Origin: Mycoplasma sp.
Lineage (GTDB): Bacteria > Bacillota_I > Bacilli_A > Mycoplasmatales > Metamycoplasmataceae
Length of the DNA stretch: 64,000 nt
Reading direction: 5' to 3'
Assembly (NCBI GenBank): GCA_014803855.1
Contig: JAAVAX010000010.1
Location: forward strand, 62,001-126,000
Positions 1 through 9,493 of the stretch are shown piece after piece. The first letter of the stretch is position 1. Each line of letters starts with the position of its first letter. The position numbers and the translations under genes were made by a program. The notes beneath the pieces are model-generated. The model was not told where the DNA came from, did no database searches, and worked only from the letters and a program-made list of their open reading frames with translations.

Positions 1-470
1 AATTACAAAGCCTTTATCCAAAATTTACAGAATTAGCTAAATTTGTAGCTCAAAAAGTTAATGATGAATTAAGTGCAAATAATGCAAATGTATATGATGC
101 ATATAAACCAGAAAATTGAGATTTAATATCAAATAAGGATATGAATAACATTGTTGCTTTTTTCAAAGATGAAACAAATAATCCAAATAATGTAGCACCT
201 ATTTCATTATTACCTGTTATTTTCAAAATGTTTGAAAGTGAATCTTCTTGAGAAAAAGATAATAACAAATCTGCAGAAGAAAAAGGACAAGCTTGAGCTG
301 ATCTTATAAAAGAGATTAATTCAATCAAAGGTGTTTCAATTGATACTGAATCATCAGTAGATAAACTAACTAATGTAAATTATGTTTTATATTTAAGTGA
401 ATACGTTATACCAGTTTCAAAATATGGAATAAATTTATATTCTGACTATAAATATGAGGTAAATAAATAA
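1..470 (+). CDS. oppA: OppA-like oligopeptide-binding lipoprotein, C-terminal part (5' end outside window)
   Basis: Only the last 155 codons are present, read in the frame that ends at TAA 468-470 with in-frame TGA as Trp. The visible part is hydrophilic and Asn-rich, without membrane segments, as expected for an extracellular substrate-binding domain. The identity rests mainly on position: the stop overlaps the oppB start by one base (TAATG). In the family, OppA is a surface lipoprotein that captures peptides and delivers them to OppBC. The signal peptide and lipobox lie upstream of the window, so they cannot be checked. Confidence 0.7.
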
Positions 471-1522
471 TGATTAGATATATTGTAAAGAGGGTTGTCT
501 TAGCATTAATAAGCTTATTTATATTACTGACAATTGTTTATTTATTAACTGCTTCTTTTGCTGATACACCATATCAAGGTGACCCTAATGATTATCAACA
601 ATGAATGGAATATAATGGATTTAACAAGCCTGTAATTGTCAGGTATTGTGAATATTTATCTGGTTTTTTTAGAGGTGATTTTGGAAGCATATATTCTACA
701 AATAATGGTTTTACAAATATACCTAGTTTTTTCTTTAAGCCATTAACATGAACAATTTTAATTACAATACCAGCATTTATTATTTCTGTAGTTATAGGTG
801 TATTCTTGGGAATTATTGCTGGTTATAACAGAGGTAAATGAATTGATGTTGTTATTAATCTATTTGTTGTTATTTTTATTGGCTTACCTTCATTTGTTAT
901 AGCACCTATTATATTATTGATAGCTAATTCAAGTAATGGAGCAATACTATCTGAATTTACATATCCTGACATTCAAGGTTGGGCAATGACAATAAAATCA
1001 TTAGTTCTTCCAATTATTACTGTAACACTTGGTTCATTAGCTGGATATACAATTTTAGTTCGTAATCAAATGGTTTCAATTCTTACATCAAATCATATAT
1101 TAATTGCTAAAGCAAAGGGTTTAACACAATGAGAAATATTCTGAAAACACATCATTAGAAATATCTCTATTCCATTAATTTCATATATGGTTCCTTCATT
1201 CATTATGCTATTAATGGGGAACATTATTATTGAACAATTTTTTGGAGTACCTGGGGCATCAACTGTTATTATGCAAGCTTTCCCAAATGGTGAGATAAAT
1301 ATTGTTATGTTCTCAATATTCTTTATTGCATCATTATCTATGGCTGGTCAAATAATTTTAGATATCTCATATATATTCATTGATCCAAAAATAAAATATT
1401 TTGAAAGTACAAAAATATCTATTGTTAAAAATATTGTTAATAAATTTAAACGTGAAAAAAATTTAAAAGAAAATGAAAATCAATATGTTAAGGAAAGGGC
1501 GGGTGATGAAAGTGTCAAATAA
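470..1522 (+). CDS. oppB: Oligopeptide ABC transporter permease OppB
   Basis: The 350-residue protein starts MIRYIVKRVVLAL, the classic OppB/DppB N-terminus with a first membrane helix right after it. About six hydrophobic segments follow. The cytoplasmic EAA-like loop near residues 207-225 (AKAKGLTQWEIFWKH) is the contact site for the ATPases. The C-terminal tail is unusually Lys-rich. ATG 470 was chosen because it overlaps the oppA stop and gives the family N-terminus. The 3' end overlaps oppC by 17 nt. OppB and OppC together form the membrane pore for peptide import. Confidence 0.93.
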
Positions 1523-2717
1523 AAATCTTAACAATGAAAATTTAAATGATTTAAAAACATTAAATATAGAATTAGATGATACATTATTTAAATTTATTGA
1601 TGCTAATGATGCAGGTAAAAATCAAATAACATTAGCTGGTAAACCAAGACTATTAATTGTTGATATTGTTAGAAGATTTTGTAAAAATTATGTAGCTCTT
1701 ACTGCCTTAATTATGATTATAATAATTTCATTTACATGTTTAATAATTCCAATTACAAGTCCATTTAGTGCTACAAATCCAATTGCTAACATTAGTAATG
1801 TTTGATTAACTCAACTACCACCTTCATACAGTCCTATTGTTACTGAATCATTAAATAAAGAAAGAGCCGATGTATTAATTAGTTTACAACAATTAAATCC
1901 TCAAGAATTACTGATTATAGGTTGAAGTCCAGAAAATTGAACACCAACTGAAATTAATAATAATTTCTTAATAACTTATAATAAATATTTATTTATTAGG
2001 TTATATTCTGGAAGCAATATAAATGTTAATTCATTATTAGGTACAAATATGCAAGGTGTTGATATTTGAACTAGAACTTGAACTGCAGCAAGAGATAGTA
2101 TTACATTATCATTTTTAGTTGCTACTACAGATGCAATATTAGGTATTACTGTTGGTTGTTTTTTAGGTTTTTATGCTGGAAAATGAATAGATACTGTGTT
2201 AACTAGAATTATAGATATCATCATTAATATTCCTACATTAGTTTGATTCTTAATGTTAATGACAATTGTTGGAAAGGGTAATATAAATCCATTTTCATTG
2301 TACTTTATATTAATATCAATTGGTTGAGTTTATATGGTTAATACAACTAGATTGTGAATGATAACAGTTAAAGATCAAGAATTTATATTAGCTGCAAAAG
2401 CAATAGGATGTTCTACACAAAGACAAATTTTTGTTCATGGACTTCCAATGATAATAGGAAAATTATCAACAAATTATGTAAGAAGAATAGTAACAGTTAT
2501 ATTATCTATTTCTTCACTTGTATTTTTAGGGTTTCTAGATTCATCAGATGATCCAAATTTAGGAACTTTACTAAAAGAATCCATTCCAATTCTTGATATT
2601 AACTTCTGAGGTCTATTACTCCCTTCAATTATATTGTTGTCATTTTCATTATCAGCACAATTTGTAGCAAATGGATTACATGATGCTCTTGATCCTAAAG
2701 TGGAAAGGGGTAAATAA
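1506..2717 (+). CDS. oppC: Oligopeptide ABC transporter permease OppC
   Basis: This 403-residue protein has a cytoplasmic N-terminal extension of about 60 residues, one membrane helix, a long outer loop, and a C-terminal block of helices with an EAA loop (AAKAIGCSTQRQIFVHG). OppC proteins are usually about 300 residues, so the extracytoplasmic loop is enlarged (roughly residues 100-190). ATG 1506 has a strong Shine-Dalgarno just upstream (AAGGAAAGG) inside the end of oppB. The stop overlaps the oppD ATG by one base, indicating translational coupling. Confidence 0.92.
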
Positions 2718-3796
2718 TGGAAAGTGATTTATTACTCAATATTAAAAACCTTCAAATTAGTTTTAAAATTGGAAAGAATAAAGTAATAAAAATTGTTCGT
2801 GGTGTTGATTTAAAAATAAAAAGAAAACAAATTGTTGGGTTAGTTGGTGAATCTGGTTCTGGAAAATCTGTTACATCTAAATCGCTATTAAATATCAATG
2901 AATTTAATATTACTGAAGCTGATACAATGAAGTTATACTCTAAAAAAAATTATGATGATAATGAATTTGAAGAAATTGATTTAATGAAATTGAAATCAAG
3001 TGAGTGGATTAAGATAAGAGGTAAAAAAATTGGATATATTCCTCAGGACCCACTAACATCACTAAATCCAACAAGGACAATAAAAAAACAATTACTTGAT
3101 GTCTTAAAAAATGATGATAGATTTAAAACAAAAGAAGAAAAAGTTGAATATTTAATTGACTTATTAGAAAAATTTGGAATTAGAAATGCTAGGGAAAAAA
3201 TAAATCAATATCCTCATACATTTAGTGGTGGTATGAAACAAAGGGTTGTGATTGCAATGGTTGTTGCATCAATGCCTGATTTAATTATTGCTGATGAACC
3301 TACAACTGCATTAGATCCTACTGTTCAGGCATCAGTTTTAGCTCTTTTTGAAGATATTAGAAAAAACTATGGCATATCAATAATTTTTATTTCTCATAAT
3401 ATTTCTGTTATAGCTAAATTTTGTGATTATATTTATGTAATGTATGCTGGAAAAGTTGTTGAAAAAGGAACAAAAATTGATATATTTACTAATCCAGCTC
3501 ACCCATACACATGAGCACTTATTTCTTCAATTCCTGAAGATAAAAATGAAAAGTTATATAGCATACCAGGAACACCACCAGATATGGCAAATTTAGGTGT
3601 TGGAGATGCATTTGCACCTCGTAATCAATATGCAATGAAAATTGACTTCAAAAAAGAACCTAATTTAATGAAAATAAGTGATACTCATTATGCTGCCACA
3701 TGATTATTAGATCCAAGAGCACCAAAAGTAGAATTATCTGAACAATTGAAAAAAAGAATAAATTTTTTTAGAGAGGTATTTAATGTCAATGATTAA
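2717..3796 (+). CDS. oppD: Oligopeptide ABC transporter ATPase OppD
   Basis: This 359-residue ABC ATPase carries Walker A GESGSGKS, a Q-loop (YIPQDP), the signature FSGGMKQR, Walker B LIIADEPTTALD and an H-loop (FISHN). After the nucleotide-binding domain it has the OppD/F-type C-terminal region (HPYTWALISSIP). The Cys-rich OppD tail of many bacteria is not evident. It starts at the ATG overlapping the oppC stop and ends 14 nt inside oppF. Together with OppF it powers peptide import from the cytoplasmic face. Confidence 0.95.
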
Positions 3797-6161
3797 GGAT
3801 AATGTTTTATTAAAAGTTAGAAATGTTAAAAAATATTTTAATACACCTAGTGGTGTCATTAAAGCTATTGACGATGTTTCCTTTGATGTTAAAGAAGGTG
3901 AGATAGTTGGTCTAATTGGTGAATCAGGTTCAGGAAAAACTACTGTTGGTCGTTGTTTAATAAGATTGTATGAACAATATTCAGGATTTGTAGGAATTAA
4001 TGGACAGGCCATAAGTGGTAATAAGTTAAATAAGAAACAGAAAATGTTCTTAAATCAAAATATGCAAATGATTTTTCAAGATCCTCATGCTTCATTGAAT
4101 GGTCAACAAAATATTTATACAATTTTAAAAGAACCTCTAATTGTTAATAAGATTATGAAGAATGAATATGAAGACTTTTTTAGGGATTGAAAAGATATCA
4201 AAAACAATTTTAAATTTACTTTCAGTGAAAGATTAAAAGAGATAGAGCTTGATACTATAGTTCATCATGTTCAACAAGCTGAATTATTTTTACATGAATG
4301 ATTAGATACATTTAGAAGAATAAAATTTAAATATTTAGATATAGAAAATGATTTTAACCAATATTTTGCTTATAAACATTCTATTCAAGAAAGAGATAGT
4401 AATATTATTTCAAAAATGTTTCAAAATAATTCAAAAATATTAAATATGTATTTTGAACATCAAAAAGAATTTAGAAATAATTCTATTTTGTTAATTGAGC
4501 AGGAGTTAAAAAAGAAAAAAATAATATATGAAACAATCTTAAAACAGTCAAAAAAAACTCCACATCAAATTGAAATAGAAAAAAAACTTGAAATTAAAAA
4601 AGAGAAATTAAAGAGATTTCTTGAGTCAAGAAAAAATACTATTTCTAATAGTTCAAATATATTAATTTCATATGCAAAAGAATTTAAAAATAGTTATATT
4701 TCACATTTAGAAAATGCAAGATCAAAGACTAATTTTCAAGAATATAATGAGCAAATTAAATATAGTATAACTGCTAAAAAAATGCATTCAATACTAAATT
4801 CAAATAAAAAAAATATTTTATATTTATCTAGTGATGAAATAGATAACTTGATAAATGATTTTAAACAATATAAAGATCAATATATTGATTATATTAGTGA
4901 AACATTTAAAGCTACTTCACAAAAAAAATATGCAACTGAATTAAAAAAACATGTGAATAAAACATTTGATTTTGATTTTGGTTCATTTTATTCAAAATCT
5001 GAAAATACAGAAAAATCTTTGGAACAAGAAATTGCTAAAATTAAGGAAGAAATCAATGTAATCCAAGAAGAATATACAAATATTAAAAATGAAACTTCAC
5101 TAATTTCAGCAGAAGAAATTGAAAAAATTAAAAATGAATATTTAGAATTAGAAAAAGAATATGAAAATGAAAGAGAAACATATTCAATTAATTTTAATAA
5201 GAGAATGAAAGATCTTGAAGAAAAAATCATTTCTAACAATATTAAACTTGAAAAAATAAGGGAACAAGTTAAAAAACTAAATATTGAATTTGATAATAAA
5301 CATAATGAGTTTTTAAAAGGTCTAGAAGAATATTTGCTTAGAAAAGGTGAAAATAAGCATCATATTAAAGATGAATTAAATGTGTATATAAACAAAGTTA
5401 AGACAAAAGATGAGACTTTAGAGGCTTTTAATGTTGAAATTCTTAATTTAAATCGGGACTTAGATAAACTTAAACATTTATTAGGTATTGAAAATTCATT
5501 TAATAGCAAAAGATATATTAAAAAAATATTAATGAATGAAAAAATTTATAAATCACTTGAAGATGTTGGATTATTAAGACAATTTGCATGAAGATATCCT
5601 CATGAATTTTCAGGTGGACAAAGACAAAGAATTGTTATTGCTAGAGCTTTAATTTCTAATCCTAAAATAATTATTGCTGATGAACCTATTGCATCATTGG
5701 ATGTTTCAATTCAAGCACAAGTTGTCAATATTTTAAAAGAATTATGTGAAAAGAAAAATGTTTCATTAATATTTATTGCACATGATTTATCAATGGTTGA
5801 GTATATAGCAGATAAAATATTAATTATGCATTTAGGGAAAATTGTTGAATTTGGTAAAACTAGTGAGATTTACTCTAATCCAATTCATCCTTATACTATC
5901 AATTTATTTAAATCAATGCCTAAAATATCAAATGCCAATGATAAATTTGAATCATCTAATTTTGAGTTAGGGTACCTTGATGAGCAAAAAGAAAATGGAA
6001 CTCATGTTGATTTTATTGAATTAAATAAAGATCATATTATTTATTCAACAGTTGAACAATTTGGTAAATGAACTAGTAAAAAACCTAAAGTCTCAGAGTT
6101 TTCTAAAAACCCAAGAACTTTACAAAATTTAATTGAGAATTATGAACATAAAATAAATTAA
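3783..6161 (+). CDS. oppF: Oligopeptide ABC transporter ATPase OppF with long coiled-coil insert
   Basis: This 792-residue protein is more than twice the usual OppF length of 320-330. Walker A GESGSGKT lies at residues 46-53 and the Q-loop (IFQDPHASL) follows. A Lys/Glu/Asn-rich, largely coiled-coil insert spans roughly residues 120-590. The second half of the ATPase then resumes with FSGGQRQR near 608, Walker B IIIADEPIASLD near 628 and an AHD H-loop. OppF proteins with such inserts are known from the M. pneumoniae/Ureaplasma branch (for example MG080, from memory). GAGAGG-like bases precede ATG 3783. The reading frame is continuous through in-frame TGA codons. Confidence 0.93.
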
Positions 6162-6374
6162 TTTAATTTTGTTGTGTAAAAAAATGTGATTAATTTGTAA
6201 AAAAATTAATTTTTTAAAACAATTTTGTTAAATTAATAAAAAATATTCTATTTTTTTATGATGTTTAAATGCTTAAAATTGTGCATTTATAATCAAAAAT
6301 TATGATCTAAAAATAGTCATCATAATAAAAAAACTTATTTGATTAATAAAAAAATGGTTTATAATGTTTGAGTT
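6162..6374. other. Intergenic, AT-rich; promoter for the lipoprotein
   Basis: No ORF is credible here. The sequence is A/T runs with no G+C hairpin that would make a clear terminator for the opp operon. At the right edge a TATAAT hexamer (6360-6365) lies 9 nt before the next ATG; it is listed separately. Confidence 0.6.
6360..6365 (+). promoter_or_regulatory. -10 element of a probable leaderless transcript
   Basis: TATAAT ends 9 nt before ATG 6375 and there is no Shine-Dalgarno in that gap. Transcription would begin within about 3 nt of the start codon. A TTGATT lies 15 bp further upstream as a weak -35. Confidence 0.65.
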
Positions 6375-6977
6375 ATGAAAAAAGCAAGAAAACTATTATT
6401 ATTAAGTCCAATAGCAACTTTACCGCTATTAAGTGTTATGAGTTGTAACACACAAGCAAACAGCTCACAAGATATAGAAGAAAATAAAAAACCACCAGTG
6501 GATAATGTAGATGGAGTAGAACAAGAGAAACCAATAACACCAGTAGAACCTGAGACACCTGAAGTTAAACCAGAAATACCAACACCAGATCCAACACCAG
6601 ATCCAACACCAGAAGAAGGAGAAAAATTACCAACTGTAAAATTAGGTGAAGTTAAGGAAATTTTAATTAATATAGCACAAGATTATGTAAAACAAGAAGT
6701 TTTAAGAAAAATCCCAAATGACCCAGATAGAGTGTTGGTAGAAAATAGTTTTGAATTTTTAGGTGGAGCAGAAGGTCCAACACCATCAAAATTAAGTACC
6801 ACTATTGAAAATTTAATAGAAGAAGTAGAATTTAAAATTGTATATAGACATTTTAATCCAGCAAGTTGTCAAATGAGTCCAAATAAAGAGATGATATTTA
6901 AATTAAAAGTAAATGATTATTTAGATAGAATCAAACATGAATTAAATAAAGAAATTAGTGGAATTGTAGAAAAATAA
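6375..6977 (+). CDS. Pro-rich surface lipoprotein, 200 aa
   Basis: The N-terminus is a lipoprotein signal peptide: MKKARKLLLL, a hydrophobic stretch, then a lipobox ending VMSC with Cys at about residue 24. An Asn/Glu-rich linker and a Pro-rich spacer with PTPDPTPDPTPE follow (about residues 50-80). The C-terminal 120 residues are hydrophilic with predicted helices. I do not recognise the C-terminal domain. The Pro-rich stalk suggests a cell-surface protein held away from the membrane. The 12-bp DNA repeat encoding it could change copy number. Confidence 0.85.
   Translation: MKKARKLLLLSPIATLPLLSVMSCNTQANSSQDIEENKKPPVDNVDGVEQEKPITPVEPETPEVKPEIPTPDPTPDPTPEEGEKLPTVKLGEVKEILINIAQDYVKQEVLRKIPNDPDRVLVENSFEFLGGAEGPTPSKLSTTIENLIEEVEFKIVYRHFNPASCQMSPNKEMIFKLKVNDYLDRIKHELNKEISGIVEK
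6579..6614 (+). repeat. 12-bp tandem repeat inside the lipoprotein
   Basis: The unit CCAACACCAGAT occurs twice perfectly (6579-6590, 6591-6602), and a third copy (6603-6614) differs in its last two bases. It encodes Pro-Thr-Pro-Asp units, so gain or loss of units keeps the reading frame. Confidence 0.85.
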
Positions 6978-7081
6978 AAAAACATAGTATTTTTTAATGT
7001 ATAAGAAATAAAACAATATCCAAAATTTTGTTTAATGTCAATTTAGTCATGAAATGGTCATGGCAAAATAAAATAAAATTA

Positions 7082-7160
7082 AGTAGTGATACAATCTATT
7101 ATTTTACAAATGAAATGATTATACAAATTATTTCTAGATATAATTAAAAACATCACTACT
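7082..7160 (+). ncRNA. Possible structured RNA (3' UTR element or small RNA)
   Basis: A 9-bp perfect inverted repeat (AGTAGTGAT 7082-7090 with ATCACTACT 7152-7160) encloses a second hairpin (GAAATGATT 7112-7120 with AATTATTTC 7126-7134, one G-U pair). A factor-independent terminator follows at 7177-7217. This may be the 3' UTR of the lipoprotein at 6375-6977 or a separate RNA; a TATAAG at 7000-7005 is a weak promoter candidate. No known RNA family was recognised. Confidence 0.3.
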
Positions 7161-7176
7161 ACATTGTTATAAAGAT

Positions 7177-7217
7177 TTAAAAGTAACTTTGGTTTTAAAG
7201 TTACTTTTAATTTTTAA
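7177..7217 (+). terminator. Rho-independent terminator
   Basis: A perfect 14-bp inverted repeat (7177-7190 with 7197-7210, 6-nt loop) is followed by a T-rich stretch on the plus strand. It would end the transcript coming from 6375 or from the structured element just before it. Confidence 0.8.
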
Positions 7218-7244
7218 TAAAATAAATAAATTTTTTTAAAAAAG

Positions 7245-7628
7245 TTAGTATTTTTCAATTTTATCATTTATAACTTGTTCAATTGTTTCTTTAGGAGCTT
7301 TGGTATTTAGCATTATGTATGATAAATATCCATTTTCAATTAATGACCCTTTAGCCCTAAATAACTCAATATTATTATCTTTTATTTCAATTCTTTTTGC
7401 TAGCTTAGTAGGTAATCCAACATCAGAAAAAACAACAACTGTTTCTAAATTCTTTATATCATTTAGTTTTTTATAGATCTTATTTAAAATTTCCTCATCA
7501 TCCCCCTCATCTAAACCAATAGGGATAAAATTAAAATTATACCCATTGCATATATTTTGAGATTTAAAATATGAAATAATTTCTTGTGAAAAATTAATTT
7601 TATAAGTTATAACTATAAAAATTATCAT
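7245..7628 (-). CDS. DhaM-like (EIIA-Man fold) protein lacking the phospho-histidine
   Basis: The 127-residue protein resembles the PTS-dependent dihydroxyacetone kinase subunit DhaM in length and pattern: an N-terminal beta strand, GLDEGDDEEILNKIY, then VVVFSDVG and the C-terminal block LIENGYLSYIMLNTKAP. DhaM normally has the phosphorylated His in an N-terminal VSHS-like motif. Here the corresponding stretch reads VITYKI, with Tyr in place of His. It may therefore be a non-catalytic or regulatory paralogue. It starts at ATG 7628 after GGAAG and is not tightly linked to neighbours. The family call is tentative. Confidence 0.45.
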   Translation of the reverse strand: MIIFIVITYKINFSQEIISYFKSQNICNGYNFNFIPIGLDEGDDEEILNKIYKKLNDIKNLETVVVFSDVGLPTKLAKRIEIKDNNIELFRAKGSLIENGYLSYIMLNTKAPKETIEQVINDKIEKY

Positions 7629-7719
7629 ATACTTCCAAACTTCAACTTAGTTATAAAATATTATATTACTTTTATGTTTAAAATGGCAAAGTTAAATTAT
7701 ATGTTAGTAATATTTTAAT

Positions 7720-8637
7720 TTACATTTCAGGATTATATATACCTTCAATTCCATCAAAAAAACCATTTGGATAATCAACTTCAAATGTCAAATGTTTTCC
7801 ATCGATATTTATAAAAGAAATCTTATAAGCATGTAATCTTTGTCTAAACTCATCTATATATTTATCATACAAATCATCACCTATAATAGGATGATTAATA
7901 TATTTTAAATGAACTCTAATTTGATGCGTTCTTCCTGTTTTTAAGACACATTTTACTAATGTATACTTTCCATTGTAAGAATGAATAGGATAGACATCAG
8001 TATAAGCTTCTTTTGAATTAGTTTTAGTAACCATCATTTTTTGACGATCATTAGGACATCTTCCAATTGGTACATCAATATGTATAATGTCATTGTTAAT
8101 TGCACCCTTAATAATTGCTTTGTATTCACGATTAACTTTATGTTCCTTAATTAAATTAGCAAAATATCTATGAGCTTCATTGGTTTTAGCCACTATTAAT
8201 AAACCTGATGTGTATTTATCTATTCTATGAACAATTCCAGGTCTAATTGGTCCATTTAAATCAGATAAATCTTTAAAATGATATAAAAGAGCATTTACTA
8301 ATGTTTTATCATAATTACCTGGTGCAGGATGAACAACCATCCCTGATGGTTTATTAATAACAACAATATGATCATCTTCATAAACAATATCTAAATCAAT
8401 TTTTTGAGGAATGATGTTATATTCCTTATCACTTTTCTTTCTAGTTATTTTTATTGTATGACCAGGCTTTACAGTGAAATTGACTTTTCTTACTTCAACA
8501 TCATCATCAACATAAACACCATAGTCCTTGATGATATTTTTTATTTCATTTCTTGAAATGTCAGTATTATCTGATATGTATTTATCAATTCTTTCTTTGT
8601 ATAATACTTCAAGAATTATCTCTTCTTTTATTATCAT
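7720..8637 (-). CDS. rluD: RluD-family 23S rRNA pseudouridine synthase
   Basis: The 305-residue protein has an N-terminal S4 RNA-binding domain (about residues 12-70) and an RluA-type catalytic domain. The active-site motif is HRIDKYTSGLLIVAK with catalytic Asp 140; INKPSGMVVHPAPG and the C-terminal GRTHQIRVH block are also present. The RluD subgroup isomerises uridines in helix 69 of 23S rRNA. Which of RluA/C/D this is cannot be settled by eye, but the S4 domain excludes RluA. It follows the lipoprotein at 8649 with an 11-nt gap. Confidence 0.88.
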   Translation of the reverse strand: MIIKEEIILEVLYKERIDKYISDNTDISRNEIKNIIKDYGVYVDDDVEVRKVNFTVKPGHTIKITRKKSDKEYNIIPQKIDLDIVYEDDHIVVINKPSGMVVHPAPGNYDKTLVNALLYHFKDLSDLNGPIRPGIVHRIDKYTSGLLIVAKTNEAHRYFANLIKEHKVNREYKAIIKGAINNDIIHIDVPIGRCPNDRQKMMVTKTNSKEAYTDVYPIHSYNGKYTLVKCVLKTGRTHQIRVHLKYINHPIIGDDLYDKYIDEFRQRLHAYKISFINIDGKHLTFEVDYPNGFFDGIEGIYNPEM

Positions 8638-8648
8638 TTTTTACTTTC

Positions 8649-9449
8649 TTATTTAACTAAAGGATTAGATATTATGAATGTATTGTAATTTAATGTATTA
8701 GTATTATCTGGTAAGTTAAAAATATATCCTTTATTAATTCCATCATTATTAAGAACTAATTCTATTCTGAAATTACTATTATTAATAGATATCAATCCTT
8801 GTTTATATCCTTCAATTATTTTGTTTTGTCAATCAGAAGTAGTTGAGGTGAAAGCATTATTTAAAATTGTTGTCAATTCATTAGTATCAACTGTTTCTTT
8901 ATTTTTTACTTTGTTTCATGAATCATTAAATTTATCTTTACTTTCAAAAGTTGTTTGAGGATTTTTTTTAGAAATACTAATTTCATTTTTATAAGTAAAA
9001 TTAGCAGATAGTGCATTTTGTATAGTTCTAGTCACAATATTTAAATCATTATTATATGAATTTAAATAAAAAATAATAGTTAAATTTTGAGTATTAACAA
9101 TTGGTTCAATGACTATTTTATTAATTGATTTATATATGTCATTGTTTTCATTTAAAAAGTTTATAAAACCATCAGATACATTACAATATTTACCCAAAAA
9201 TTCAATACTAACAAGTTGATCAATACTATTTCAAGTTGTTAATGTAACAAAATTTAAAATATCATCATTAGTAATATTTTTAGATGATAATCAATTATCA
9301 TTTGTATTTAATGATTCTTGAAATTTAGTTGTTGTTGGATTTTTGGAATTATTTGAACTTGTATTAGCACCGCATGAAGTAACTAAGGCAATTGATGGAA
9401 TGGCCATTAATGAACTTATTAGTAGATATTTATTTCCCAATTTAAACAT
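8649..9449 (-). CDS. Lipoprotein, 266 aa, unknown function
   Basis: The signal peptide MFKLGNKYLLISSLMAIPSI ends in the lipobox VTSC, with Cys near residue 26. The mature part is Asn/Thr/Ser-rich with no membrane segments and no domain I recognise. ATG 9449 lies 9 nt after a TATAAT (minus strand 9464-9459) and has no Shine-Dalgarno, so the message is probably leaderless. It is likely co-transcribed with rluD. Confidence 0.82.
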
Positions 9450-9458
9450 AGTTATAAA

Positions 9459-9464
9459 ATTATA
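9459..9464 (-). promoter_or_regulatory. -10 element, leaderless lipoprotein
   Basis: TATAAT on the minus strand with 9 nt between it and ATG 9449. Confidence 0.6.
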
Positions 9465-9493
9465 ACATTATAAAAACTGACTATTTAAATTAT

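Noticed and set aside
50-328. Long minus-strand frames opposite oppA, rplL and other genes
   Set aside because: They mirror strong plus-strand coding regions and lack start signals or recognisable domains; they are antisense shadows.
3512-5700. Apparent breaks in oppD and oppF at TGA codons
   Set aside because: TGA is tryptophan in this code. The frames run on to TAA with conserved motifs on both sides, so these are not truncations.
7049-7147. A 32-codon plus-strand ORF beginning MKWSWQNKIKLSSD
   Set aside because: It uses TGG twice, has no Shine-Dalgarno or -10 at leaderless spacing, and coincides with the RNA hairpins, so it is unlikely to be a gene.
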